Assembly (NCBI GenBank): GCA_944329395.1
Contig: CALVIF010000004.1
Coordinates: 1 to 35,929, forward strand
Direction: 5' to 3'
DNA length: 35,929 nucleotides
From: an uncultured Bacilli bacterium
GTDB lineage: Bacteria; Bacillota_I; Bacilli_A; RF39; UBA660
Shown: one piece after another, positions 8,751 through 15,781 of the stretch
Layout: each line of letters opens with the position of its first letter
Numbering within the stretch: the first letter of the stretch is position 1
Program-made: the position numbers and the translations under genes
Notes under the pieces: model-generated
The model's input: only the letters and a program-made list of their open reading frames with translations
What the model was told of the DNA's origin: nothing
The model's database searches: none

Positions 8751-9457
8751 TATTGACCTCCAAAACGTCTATTTCTCTTATTATATTCAATCAAAGCTAT
8801 ATCAAATTCCTTATTATCAAAGTCTGGAAATTCAACCTGTGGAAAATAAAATTCTGCATATGCATTCTCCCATAATAAGAAATTACTTAATCTCAATTCC
8901 CCACTAGTTCTAATCATTAAATCAACTGGTGGTAAACAATTATATAAATTAGTTGTAAATAAATCCTCGTCAATATCATCAATAGAAATTTCACCAGACG
9001 TAACTTTCTGACATAATTTCTTAGCAGTATCAACTATTTCAGCTCTTCCACCATAATTAACACAAATATTAAAAATAGCACCAGTATTATTCTTTGTTTT
9101 TTCAGTAATATCATCAATCATATTAAGAACTTTCTTTGGCAAAGGATCTCTTCTACCAGAAAAAACAATTCGTATATTTTTCTTATTTTGTTTTTCAAAA
9201 TATCTTTTAAATGCAACCGCAAATAAATTCATTAAATAATCTACTTCTTCCTTAACACGAGAAAAATTTTCCGTTGAAAAAGCATAAACACTTAATACTT
9301 TTACTCCTCTAGAAAAAATATAATCAGCCAAATTTTCTAAATTAGTAAAACCATGATAGTGCCCTTCTTGTGGAGTCATCCCACGTTTACGTGCCCATCT
9401 ACGATTGCCATCTAAAATAATAGCCACATGATTTGGAATTTTAATTTCATCATTCAT
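8750..9457 (-). CDS. uppS: undecaprenyl diphosphate synthase (cis-prenyltransferase)
   Basis: 235 aa from the ATG at 9457, chosen because GAGGT stands 7 nt before it; the longer open frame begins with a hydrophobic run not found in the family. IILDGNRRWARKRG contains the catalytic Asp and Arg residues, SVYAFSTENFSR the second motif, and LMIRTSGELRLSNF with WENAYAEFYF the isopentenyl-diphosphate site. It makes the C55 lipid carrier for peptidoglycan and other wall polymers. It is coupled to cdsA downstream. Confidence 0.96.
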   Translation of the reverse strand: MNDEIKIPNHVAIILDGNRRWARKRGMTPQEGHYHGFTNLENLADYIFSRGVKVLSVYAFSTENFSRVKEEVDYLMNLFAVAFKRYFEKQNKKNIRIVFSGRRDPLPKKVLNMIDDITEKTKNNTGAIFNICVNYGGRAEIVDTAKKLCQKVTSGEISIDDIDEDLFTTNLYNCLPPVDLMIRTSGELRLSNFLLWENAYAEFYFPQVEFPDFDNKEFDIALIEYNKRNRRFGGQ

Positions 9458-9489
9458 ATACATTACCTCAAAACTATTATATAACAGTA

Positions 9490-9518
9490 AAAACAAAAAA
9501 GGAAGTCCAAAAGACCCC
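9490..9518 (-). terminator. weak hairpin with T tract between khpA and uppS
   Basis: On the minus strand AAGGGGTC-TTTT-GGACTTCCTT can form an imperfect stem followed by TTTTTTGTTTTT. The stem is interrupted, so it may only attenuate. The distance between khpA and uppS (61 nt) also leaves room for a promoter. Confidence 0.35.
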
Positions 9519-9767
9519 TTAAAATTTATCAATATTGATTTTTACATACTTGCCATCAGTTAAACTACTACTAGCCTGTACAAGTGTCCTTAAAGCATTA
9601 GCACATTTTCCGCCTTTACCAATTACTCTTCCAAAATCATCTTCAGAAACAATAACTTGGATAAGAATAACATCGCTATCCTCAGTAGGAAATTCTTTAA
9701 CACTAACAGCATCAGTATTTACAACCAAAGATTTTACAATTTCTTCTGTTAAAAGAACTAAATCCAT
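9519..9767 (-). CDS. khpA: KH-domain RNA-binding protein KhpA
   Basis: 82 aa. A single KH domain with the GKGG loop (VIGKGGKCANALRTLV) near residues 50-65, the usual size for KhpA. In Bacillota it binds RNA, usually together with KhpB/Jag, and affects cell division and elongation. It lies 2 nt after rpsP, the conserved rpsP-khpA arrangement of many Bacillota. The rimM-trmD genes that often follow are not here. Confidence 0.95.
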   Translation of the reverse strand: MDLVLLTEEIVKSLVVNTDAVSVKEFPTEDSDVILIQVIVSEDDFGRVIGKGGKCANALRTLVQASSSLTDGKYVKINIDKF

Positions 9768-9769
9768 AA

Positions 9770-10048
9770 TTAGTTATCCTTCTTTATTTTTGAATCAGCA
9801 TACTTCTTCATAATACCAGCTTTACTTAATAAGTTTCTAACTGTATCAGTAGGAATAGCTCCATCATTTAACCATTTTAAAGCAACTTCTTCATTAATTT
9901 TAACATCTGCATTATTTCCAACAGGTGCATATGTACCAACTAATTCTAAATATTGACCACTTCTTGGACGTCTTGAATCAGTTGCAACAATTCTATAAGT
10001 AGGTTTTTTCTTAGCACCCATTCTTGTTAATCTTAATTTAACAGCCAT
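9770..10048 (-). CDS. rpsP: 30S ribosomal protein S16
   Basis: 92 aa from the ATG at 10048, preceded by GGAGGGATAAA. The sequence starts [20 protein letters not shown], the invariant S16 N-terminus, and contains [15 protein letters not shown]. The open frame extends six codons upstream but without support. It is the first gene of the rpsP-khpA unit, with a TTGACA-type promoter upstream. Confidence 0.97.
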   Translation of the reverse strand: MAVKLRLTRMGAKKKPTYRIVATDSRRPRSGQYLELVGTYAPVGNNADVKINEEVALKWLNDGAIPTDTVRNLLSKAGIMKKYADSKIKKDN

Positions 10049-10076
10049 TTTATCCCTCCATTTCAAAATACTGAAA

Positions 10077-10105
10077 ATATTATATTATACAAAGAAAGCA
10101 TTGTC
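10077..10105 (-). promoter_or_regulatory. promoter of rpsP-khpA
   Basis: Perfect TTGACA (10100-10105), 17-nt spacer, then TAATAT (10077-10082) on the minus strand. An overlapping TATAAT at 10082-10087 is only 12 nt from the -35 box, so the exact -10 is uncertain. Confidence 0.6.
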
Positions 10106-10122
10106 AACCATTTTTTTATAAC

Positions 10123-10151
10123 ACAAAAAAAATAATAACCAAAGTTATTAT
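10123..10151 (-). terminator. intrinsic terminator after cotE
   Basis: On the minus strand ATAATAAC-TTTG-GTTATTAT forms an 8-bp stem followed by a long T tract. It begins almost at the cotE stop, which makes cotE a single-gene unit. Confidence 0.72.
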
Positions 10152-10156
10152 CTTTT

Positions 10157-10699
10157 TTATATTGCTTGATCATCAATAAAATTATCAGATACAACCTCAT
10201 CAATTTTATTAACTTCCTCTTCAATTTTTGACTCTTCCAATATTTCTTCCCAAGGGTCCTCTTCTAAATTAGTTTCTATTTTAACTTTAATATCCCCAAC
10301 CAGTTCAATTCCAAGTTCTTTTTCTATAATATACTTAATATTTCCATCAATGATATCTACTTTAACACAATTTGGCTGTTTTAAGCTTCTAATAATTATT
10401 TCTTCACCACTAGTCTCTTCCTCTCTATCACGTAAATGAACTATTTCCGTATATGTTTTATTTTCTTTTAATACCTCTGTTTTAGTATCATTATCATAAG
10501 AATACCAAATATTAACATCATAACTTCCAGTAATTCTAATTTCATCTCCAGATTTAACACCGTTAAAATTATGGTTAATTACCCAACACCCTAAAATTGT
10601 AGATGGAAAATTACTAACACTAACCGTATATTCATCAGTAAAAGTTTTCTTTCCTTTGGCAATCACTGCTTTAGTAACAATTTCCTTATAAGATGGCAA
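10157..10699 (-). CDS. cotE: CotE-family outer spore coat morphogenetic protein
   Basis: 180 aa, against about 181 aa in B. subtilis CotE. I recognise the family from the N-terminal pattern (YKEIVTKAVIAKGKK), STILGCWVINHNFNG, NIWYSYDNDTKTEV, and QPNCVKVDI, followed by the acidic tail (EEDPWEEI and beyond). CotE directs assembly of the outer coat layers around the forespore. The start is TTG, with GAGGAGG at correct distance. It has its own terminator, and a 10-bp palindrome lies just upstream. The nearby YmcA-like and miaB genes reproduce the B. subtilis miaB-ymcA-cotE order, interrupted only by an ABC exporter. Identity is firm; whether this organism sporulates is not shown by the window. 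Confidence 0.93.
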   Translation of the reverse strand: MPSYKEIVTKAVIAKGKKTFTDEYTVSVSNFPSTILGCWVINHNFNGVKSGDEIRITGSYDVNIWYSYDNDTKTEVLKENKTYTEIVHLRDREEETSGEEIIIRSLKQPNCVKVDIIDGNIKYIIEKELGIELVGDIKVKIETNLEEDPWEEILEESKIEEEVNKIDEVVSDNFIDDQAI

Positions 10700-10716
10700 A
10701 TATATCCCTCCTCATT

Positions 10717-10739
10717 TTAATTTATGAAACATAAATTAA
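10717..10739. repeat. perfect 10-bp inverted repeat before cotE
   Basis: TTAATTTATG-AAA-CATAAATTAA: ten paired bases around a 3-nt centre, located about 10 nt before the cotE ribosome binding site. It could be an operator or a 5' hairpin. In AT-rich DNA such palindromes arise by chance, but a perfect 10-bp match at this position is notable. Confidence 0.6.
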
Positions 10740-10744
10740 TTTGT
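10718..10744 (-). promoter_or_regulatory. possible sigma-K-like promoter of cotE
   Basis: On the minus strand AC (10743-10744), a 16-nt spacer and CATAAATTA (10718-10726) match the sigma-K consensus AC-N16/17-CATAnnnTA. The -10 is one arm of the palindrome. The leader would be very short. Both consensus parts are weak in information content, so this is tentative. Confidence 0.3.
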
Positions 10745-10835
10745 GCTATTAAACATTAAAATTTATATTAACACCTCAATAAATTATATTTAAATTCATC
10801 TATTTTATGAAAAATATATATAAATATTTAATAAT

Positions 10836-10867
10836 AAAAAAACTATTAGCAAAAACTATGCTAATAG
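10836..10867 (-). terminator. intrinsic terminator after the ABC exporter genes
   Basis: CTATTAGCA-TAGTTTT-TGCTAATAG followed by seven T on the minus strand; a strong 9-bp stem 8 nt past the permease stop. Confidence 0.82.
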
Positions 10868-10874
10868 TAAAAAT

Positions 10875-12212
10875 TTAATTCTTTAAAGCCTTAAACATCT
10901 TTTTCCACAATCCCTTAGAAGAATAATTCAAAATTCCAACTTTATAAATTCTTAATCCATATTTAATTAATAACAAATTAGTAATTATAACAAGAATAAT
11001 TGCAATAATTATATCAAAAATACCGATTTGATCAACAAACAATAAAGAAGGAGCTAAAATAGCTGAAATAAACGGAACATAAGCAAAAATTTGAATAAAT
11101 AATGAACCAGGAAAAACAGTTGACATTGTCGCTAAATAATATCCAACTAAAGAAATAATGATAATTGGTGTTTGTAGCTGTTGAAAGTCTTCAATATTAG
11201 TTGTCATACTTGCCAAAATACCTGCAAGTAAAGAATATGAAATAAACGTTATAATCATAAGTAACAATGTAATTGGAATAATATAAATTAACTTATCACC
11301 TATACCACCAGCTAAAACGTCTTTTAAAACATCAAATATTTCAGAAGTAACACCTCCCAATTTGTCTCCACCAACAAGAAAACGGAAAAATAAACCTATC
11401 AGTGCATAAACAAATAACAAGCCACCTTGAATAAGTACAAAAACATTACCAGCAATAACTTTAGAAAAGAAATGAACTTTAGGTGAAACATTAGAAATAA
11501 TTATCTCCATACCACGAGTTGTTTTCTCATCATTTACTTCAGCTCCAATCATTTGTACTAAAAATAATGTTAACATAAAAAACGGTAAAATAAGAACAGG
11601 AAATAGAAAGCCAAAAATTTGCTCATTGTTTTCTCCCTTTTGACTCATATCTTTTTCCAAATATTCTCGCTTTATTTCAACAGGTTCAGAAATCTTTAAA
11701 AGATCATCAGGACTTATATTAAATTTCTCAATCATCAAAATTTTCTTTGTATTATTTAAAGCAGTATTTAATATTTGAAATTTTGAAGCATTTAAATAAC
11801 TTTGAGTAATCATCTTAACATCAAGCACAGAATTATCAGTAGAATTAAACACTAAAATAATTGCGTCTTCATCTTCAGCAAGGATTTTTTTTGCCTCATT
11901 TTCTGATTTATTATACTTCTTTATAACAAAATCAGACTCTTTTTGATCAGTATCAAAATTATCAGACATTTGTCCTAATAAACTAGCACTATCGACATTA
12001 CTTTTAAATACATTATATATTTGATTCGATTTATCAATAACATAAACATTTGTTTTCTTATTAAAATCCCCACCAAAAGAAGTAATAATTGTATCAATAT
12101 TAAGACCTGCAATAATTATAAATGCTATTAATAAATTAGCAAGTAAAAACCACTTCGTTTTAATTTTTCTCATTAACGAAATATTAGTTAAAAAGCCCAA
12201 CTTATTTATCAT
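10875..12212 (-). CDS. ABC-2 type exporter permease (NatB/YhaP-like)
   Basis: 445 aa from the ATG at 12212 (AGGTGA upstream; a GTG three codons earlier is possible). One N-terminal transmembrane helix (about 20-45) is followed by a large extracytoplasmic region of about 150 residues. Five or six helices then fill the C-terminal half, beginning around residue 200 (IFGFLFPVLILPFFMLTLFL). This is the NatB/YhaP layout. It is translationally coupled to the ATPase upstream (11-nt overlap). The pair would export an unknown substrate such as sodium or an amphipathic toxic compound; the sequence does not tell which. Confidence 0.88.
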   Translation of the reverse strand: MINKLGFLTNISLMRKIKTKWFLLANLLIAFIIIAGLNIDTIITSFGGDFNKKTNVYVIDKSNQIYNVFKSNVDSASLLGQMSDNFDTDQKESDFVIKKYNKSENEAKKILAEDEDAIILVFNSTDNSVLDVKMITQSYLNASKFQILNTALNNTKKILMIEKFNISPDDLLKISEPVEIKREYLEKDMSQKGENNEQIFGFLFPVLILPFFMLTLFLVQMIGAEVNDEKTTRGMEIIISNVSPKVHFFSKVIAGNVFVLIQGGLLFVYALIGLFFRFLVGGDKLGGVTSEIFDVLKDVLAGGIGDKLIYIIPITLLLMIITFISYSLLAGILASMTTNIEDFQQLQTPIIIISLVGYYLATMSTVFPGSLFIQIFAYVPFISAILAPSLLFVDQIGIFDIIIAIILVIITNLLLIKYGLRIYKVGILNYSSKGLWKKMFKALKN

Positions 12213-13101
12213 ATGATTCACCTACTTTTGCAATAAAAATTTCATTTAATGATGGCTCTTCCACAACAAATTTCATAATATTCTTATGCTTACTAACCTC
12301 CTTAAAGACTCTTTGCGAAACATCTATATTTTCAATTTTAACTTCATACTCATCAGCATGTTCCACTACATCTATTACACCATCTATATCTAATAAATCT
12401 TTTTTTGTTAAGTCACCTTTTACAAAAATATTTTTTTTTCGATATTGCTCTTTAATTTCCTTCAAATCACCACTTAAAACAGTTTTGCCTTTCATAATAA
12501 TAGCTAATTTTTTGCAAAACAATTCAACATGTTCCATTCTATGAGAAGAAAAAATAATCATACTACCTTCCTTAGACATTTCCGTAATCTCATTTTTAAA
12601 CAACTCGACATTAAACGGATCAAGTCCACTAAAAGGTTCATCCAAAATCAATAATTTAGGCTTATTAATAATAGCTAAAATAAATTGAATTTTTTGTTGA
12701 TTACCTTTAGATAACTCCTTAATTTTTTTATCCTTATATTCCAAAACACCAAATTTTTCTAACAATTCGTCAAGTCTTTTAAGTATATCTTTTTCATTCA
12801 TTCCCTTTAAACGACCATAAAAGATAGCCTGTTGTCTTACTGTTAATTTTGTAAGCAAACTTCTCTCTTCTGTTAAAAAGCCAATTTTATCAGTCACAGA
12901 ATAATCAATAGGCTTATTATCTAAGGTAATTTTACCCTCACTACAATCTAACAAACCCATAATCATTCTAAATGTAGTAGTTTTTCCCGCTCCATTAACC
13001 CCAAGCAATCCAAAAATTTCTCCAGGTTTAACTAAAAAAGACAAATTGTCAACTGCCAAAAAATCTCCATAATATTTTGTTACATTCTCAACTTTTAACA
13101 T
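12202..13101 (-). CDS. ABC exporter ATP-binding protein (NatA/YhaQ-like)
   Basis: 299 aa. Walker A GVNGAGKTTT, signature LSKGNQQKIQF, Walker B LLILDEPFSGLD and the switch His in SSHRMEH are all intact. The C-terminal ~80 residues form the DUF4162-type extension seen in NatA/YhaQ ATPases. It works with the permease encoded next. The unit lies between a terminator after the ymcA-like gene and one before cotE, so the two ABC genes form their own operon inserted into the miaB-ymcA-cotE neighbourhood. Confidence 0.93.
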   Translation of the reverse strand: MLKVENVTKYYGDFLAVDNLSFLVKPGEIFGLLGVNGAGKTTTFRMIMGLLDCSEGKITLDNKPIDYSVTDKIGFLTEERSLLTKLTVRQQAIFYGRLKGMNEKDILKRLDELLEKFGVLEYKDKKIKELSKGNQQKIQFILAIINKPKLLILDEPFSGLDPFNVELFKNEITEMSKEGSMIIFSSHRMEHVELFCKKLAIIMKGKTVLSGDLKEIKEQYRKKNIFVKGDLTKKDLLDIDGVIDVVEHADEYEVKIENIDVSQRVFKEVSKHKNIMKFVVEEPSLNEIFIAKVGESYDK

Positions 13102-13167
13102 TTTATCACGCTCTCTTTAAATTAATTTTACACCTATTTATTTTTATTGTATATATTTTTTTTAAAT

Positions 13168-13189
13168 AAAAAGACCTCAAAATGAGGTC
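13168..13189 (-). terminator. intrinsic terminator after the ymcA-like gene
   Basis: GACCTCA-TTT-TGAGGTC followed by TTTTT on the minus strand: 7-bp GC-containing stem, 27 nt after the stop. Confidence 0.82.
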
Positions 13190-13215
13190 ATAACTATAAA
13201 TTAAAAATAACTATT

Positions 13216-13530
13216 CTAATTATTAATTATTTTAGAAAAATAATCATTTATTTCATCGTTTACATAACCTATTTTATCATTTATTTTCTCTAGATATTGC
13301 ATATAAATGACATATATAGGAATTGAGTTAAGTTTTGCATCTATTACTTTTATTTCTTCTAAAATATTATCATCACATGTTTTAATATATTTTTTTTGTA
13401 ACAATTTAATCTCATCAATTAATTTCATTAACTCTAAATTAGTACTCATCTTTTTTTTAATTTCTATAAGTCTTTTATAATCATCCGATTCAACAATACA
13501 ATTAACAACTTCTTCTAATGCTTTATCCAA
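13216..13530 (-). CDS. ymcA: YmcA/YlbF-family (Ric complex-type) regulator
   Basis: 104 aa, shorter than B. subtilis YmcA (about 143 aa). All-helical with the YlbF/YmcA pattern: an N-terminal helix ending at SDDYKRLIEIKKKM, a second LMKLIDEIKLLQKKY, and a terminal helix with INDKIGYVNDEIN. Start is TTG, overlapping the miaB stop by 8 nt, with GGTGAG upstream. In B. subtilis ymcA directly follows miaB and belongs to the RicA-RicF-RicT complex, which affects RNase Y and also biofilm formation and sporulation. Position and fold pattern support the family; the exact orthology (YmcA versus YlbF) rests on gene order. Confidence 0.8.
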   Translation of the reverse strand: MDKALEEVVNCIVESDDYKRLIEIKKKMSTNLELMKLIDEIKLLQKKYIKTCDDNILEEIKVIDAKLNSIPIYVIYMQYLEKINDKIGYVNDEINDYFSKIINN

Positions 13531-14938
13531 CTAACTCACCATCTAAACTCCATGTCTTAGCAGAAGTTACTCTAACATCAACAATATCACCTATTTTAAC
13601 ATCTCTATTTACAGTAAAATTAATCAACTTATTAGTATCAGTATATCCAAAATACATATCATTTTTTTCTGATAAACCTTCAACTAATACAGAAACAACT
13701 TTTCCCTCCAACTTTTTATTATTGAAAAGAAAATATTTATTTACAATTTCATTTAAACGTTGTAATCTCTCCTCTTTTTCTGTAATAGTAACATCATCTT
13801 TTAACTTACAAGCTGGAGTTCCTTCTCTAGGAGAAAAAATAAAAGTAAAAGCATTATCATATTTACATTTTTGAGCTAAATCCAAAGTTTCTAAAAAGTC
13901 ATTTTCTGTCTCACCAGGAAATCCAACAATAATATCAGTAGAAATAGCCACATTTGGAACAGAACTCTTTATTTTATTAAATAATTCCAAATAACTTTCT
14001 TTAGTATATCTTCTACCCATAAGTTTTAAAATACGATTAGATCCACTTTGCACCGGCAAATGCACACTAGGCATTATATTTTTATACTTTCCAATTACAC
14101 TAACCATCTCATCAGTAAAATCCCAAGGATGAGAAGTCATAAATCTAATTCTAGGAATATCTTTTTTAGCAATATCTTCAAGTAAATTTCCTAAATTATA
14201 GTCACTATACAAATCTTTTCCATATGCATTTACATTTTGACCAAGCAAAGTAATTTCTTTATAACCAGAATTAATTAATTCATCTACCTCTTTTAAAATA
14301 TCTTCCTTAGCTCTACTTCTTTCCTTACCCCTAGTATAAGGAACAATACAATAAGTACAAAATTTATTGCAACCATAAATAATATTAACATATGCTTTAT
14401 AACTATTAGCCCTAACTACAGGAAGCCCCTCAACCAAGTCACCCTCTTTAGAAAAAACCTCAATTTCCTGTCTTAAAGAAGAAATAGCTGAATCTAAAAT
14501 CTGCGGTAACTGATATAAATTATGAGTTCCAAATACAAAATTAACATACTTATATTTATTTAAAATATCTTCTACAACAGAAGCTTCTTGAGCCATACAA
14601 CCACAAAGACCTATAATTAGATTATGTTTTTTCTCTTTTAAATGCTTTAATCTTCCTAACATTCCAAAAGCTTTATTATGAGCATTTTCTCTAATTGAAC
14701 AAGTATTTAATAAAACCAAATCAGCATCCTCATAATCATCTACTTTTGAAAAACCAAGTTCAATAAGTAAAGCATCAATATTTTCACTATCATGCTCATT
14801 CATTTGACAACCATAAGTTTTTAAAAAATAAGTCTTTCCCAAATATTTATTTCTAATTTTATCATCAAATTTAAATTCTACTCTTTTATAATCATTATTT
14901 TCTCTTCTTCTTGCATCAACATAATTAGGTAAATGCAT
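13523..14938 (-). CDS. miaB: tRNA-2-methylthio-N6-dimethylallyladenosine synthase
   Basis: 471 aa. N-terminal UPF0004 domain with TYGCQMNEHDSENI, then radical-SAM YGCNKFCTYCIVPYTRGKER, and a C-terminal TRAM domain of about 65 residues. It adds the methylthio group to i6A37 in tRNAs reading UNN codons, using two 4Fe-4S clusters. GGATGTGA precedes the ATG. The downstream ymcA-like gene overlaps it, and the upstream 240-aa gene ends 53 nt before its start, so readthrough from that gene is possible. Confidence 0.97.
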   Translation of the reverse strand: MHLPNYVDARRRENNDYKRVEFKFDDKIRNKYLGKTYFLKTYGCQMNEHDSENIDALLIELGFSKVDDYEDADLVLLNTCSIRENAHNKAFGMLGRLKHLKEKKHNLIIGLCGCMAQEASVVEDILNKYKYVNFVFGTHNLYQLPQILDSAISSLRQEIEVFSKEGDLVEGLPVVRANSYKAYVNIIYGCNKFCTYCIVPYTRGKERSRAKEDILKEVDELINSGYKEITLLGQNVNAYGKDLYSDYNLGNLLEDIAKKDIPRIRFMTSHPWDFTDEMVSVIGKYKNIMPSVHLPVQSGSNRILKLMGRRYTKESYLELFNKIKSSVPNVAISTDIIVGFPGETENDFLETLDLAQKCKYDNAFTFIFSPREGTPACKLKDDVTITEKEERLQRLNEIVNKYFLFNNKKLEGKVVSVLVEGLSEKNDMYFGYTDTNKLINFTVNRDVKIGDIVDVRVTSAKTWSLDGELVG

Positions 14939-14991
14939 AAAATCACATCCATTTCCACTTCCACATATAATAAACTAATAAATTTTAAAAA

Positions 14992-15714
14992 TCAACTTTC
15001 AAAATTAAATTTATATTGAATACCATGTTCTTTAGAAGAATTTGCAAAAGTAAAATCATCACTTACCTTTACACCATCATACTTATATTTTTCTTTCATA
15101 AAATCTAACAATAATTTTCCTTTACCATCATCTCTAATTGCAACAGCTAAAGATAAATAATCTATCATTTTAGAAACATTAGTTGTATCTTCAGCAATTA
15201 ACTGTTGATAAGAAAAACTCATCTTAAAACATGTATCACTATCAATATCAATATTTGCCAAAACTGCATTCATCGTATCAATATATCCATCATAAAAACC
15301 AAAATCATATAAACAATTAGCTCTTTCCATATATTCATCAAGATTATCATATTTATTTTCAACAACATGACGTAAAAAAATTCTTTTCTTATCTCCTACA
15401 TCTATAACCAAAGACTTTATCTCAGAAATATCATCAATTGTTTTTAAAATATATTCTGCATCAGCACAAGACAATAATTCTAACATCACCATTGATTCTC
15501 CTGATTTTATTCTTTCAATAATATTAATAAGAGGATAAACTAATTCTCTATCAGGCAAATTTAAAGAATAAAAACCCCTACCATTTTTCTTTAAATTACC
15601 ACATTTTACTAATCTTGTTAAATCACTACCCGTTAAACCTGTTGCTAATAGTTCACTTCTACTAAGAACATCTTTTTTCATAAATAAATCATTCATCATT
15701 TTATAATTAACCAT
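14992..15714 (-). CDS. winged-helix-like protein, short paralog of the neighbouring 678-aa protein
   Basis: 240 aa, function unknown. The N-terminal ~50 residues (DVLSRSELLATGLTGSDLTR, then GRGFYSL) resemble the winged-helix start of AbiEi-type antitoxins and related regulators. The C-terminal part (MIDYLSLAVAIRDDGKGKLL then YDGVKVSDDF) is clearly related to the end of the upstream 678-aa protein (DYLSLADFLSERDGMGRK then YNGIRIDINDNF). The long middle of that protein is missing. It is thus a compact paralog keeping both ends. GGTGAG precedes the ATG. No AbiEii nucleotidyltransferase is nearby, so this is not a toxin-antitoxin pair as known. It may be transcribed with miaB. Confidence 0.75.
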   Translation of the reverse strand: MVNYKMMNDLFMKKDVLSRSELLATGLTGSDLTRLVKCGNLKKNGRGFYSLNLPDRELVYPLINIIERIKSGESMVMLELLSCADAEYILKTIDDISEIKSLVIDVGDKKRIFLRHVVENKYDNLDEYMERANCLYDFGFYDGYIDTMNAVLANIDIDSDTCFKMSFSYQQLIAEDTTNVSKMIDYLSLAVAIRDDGKGKLLLDFMKEKYKYDGVKVSDDFTFANSSKEHGIQYKFNFES

Positions 15715-15735
15715 TCAAACTCACCGTACTACTTC

Positions 15736-15744
15736 ATAATAACA
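15736..15744 (-). promoter_or_regulatory. extended -10 promoter of the 240-aa gene
   Basis: TGT-TATTAT on the minus strand, about 22 nt before the start codon; no clear -35. The TGT extension is seen at several other promoters in the window. Confidence 0.4.
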
Positions 15745-15753
15745 TAAATTAGT

Positions 15754-15781
15754 AAAAAAAAACAATAATATTAAATTATTG
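15754..15781 (-). terminator. intrinsic terminator at the end of the 678-aa gene
   Basis: CAATAAT-TTAAT-ATTATTG followed by nine T on the minus strand; the stem overlaps the stop codon of the 678-aa gene. Confidence 0.7.

Noticed and set aside
13518-13874. Plus-strand frame of 118 codons opposite the miaB 3' end
   Set aside because: No start signals; it covers the conserved TRAM domain of miaB on the other strand.
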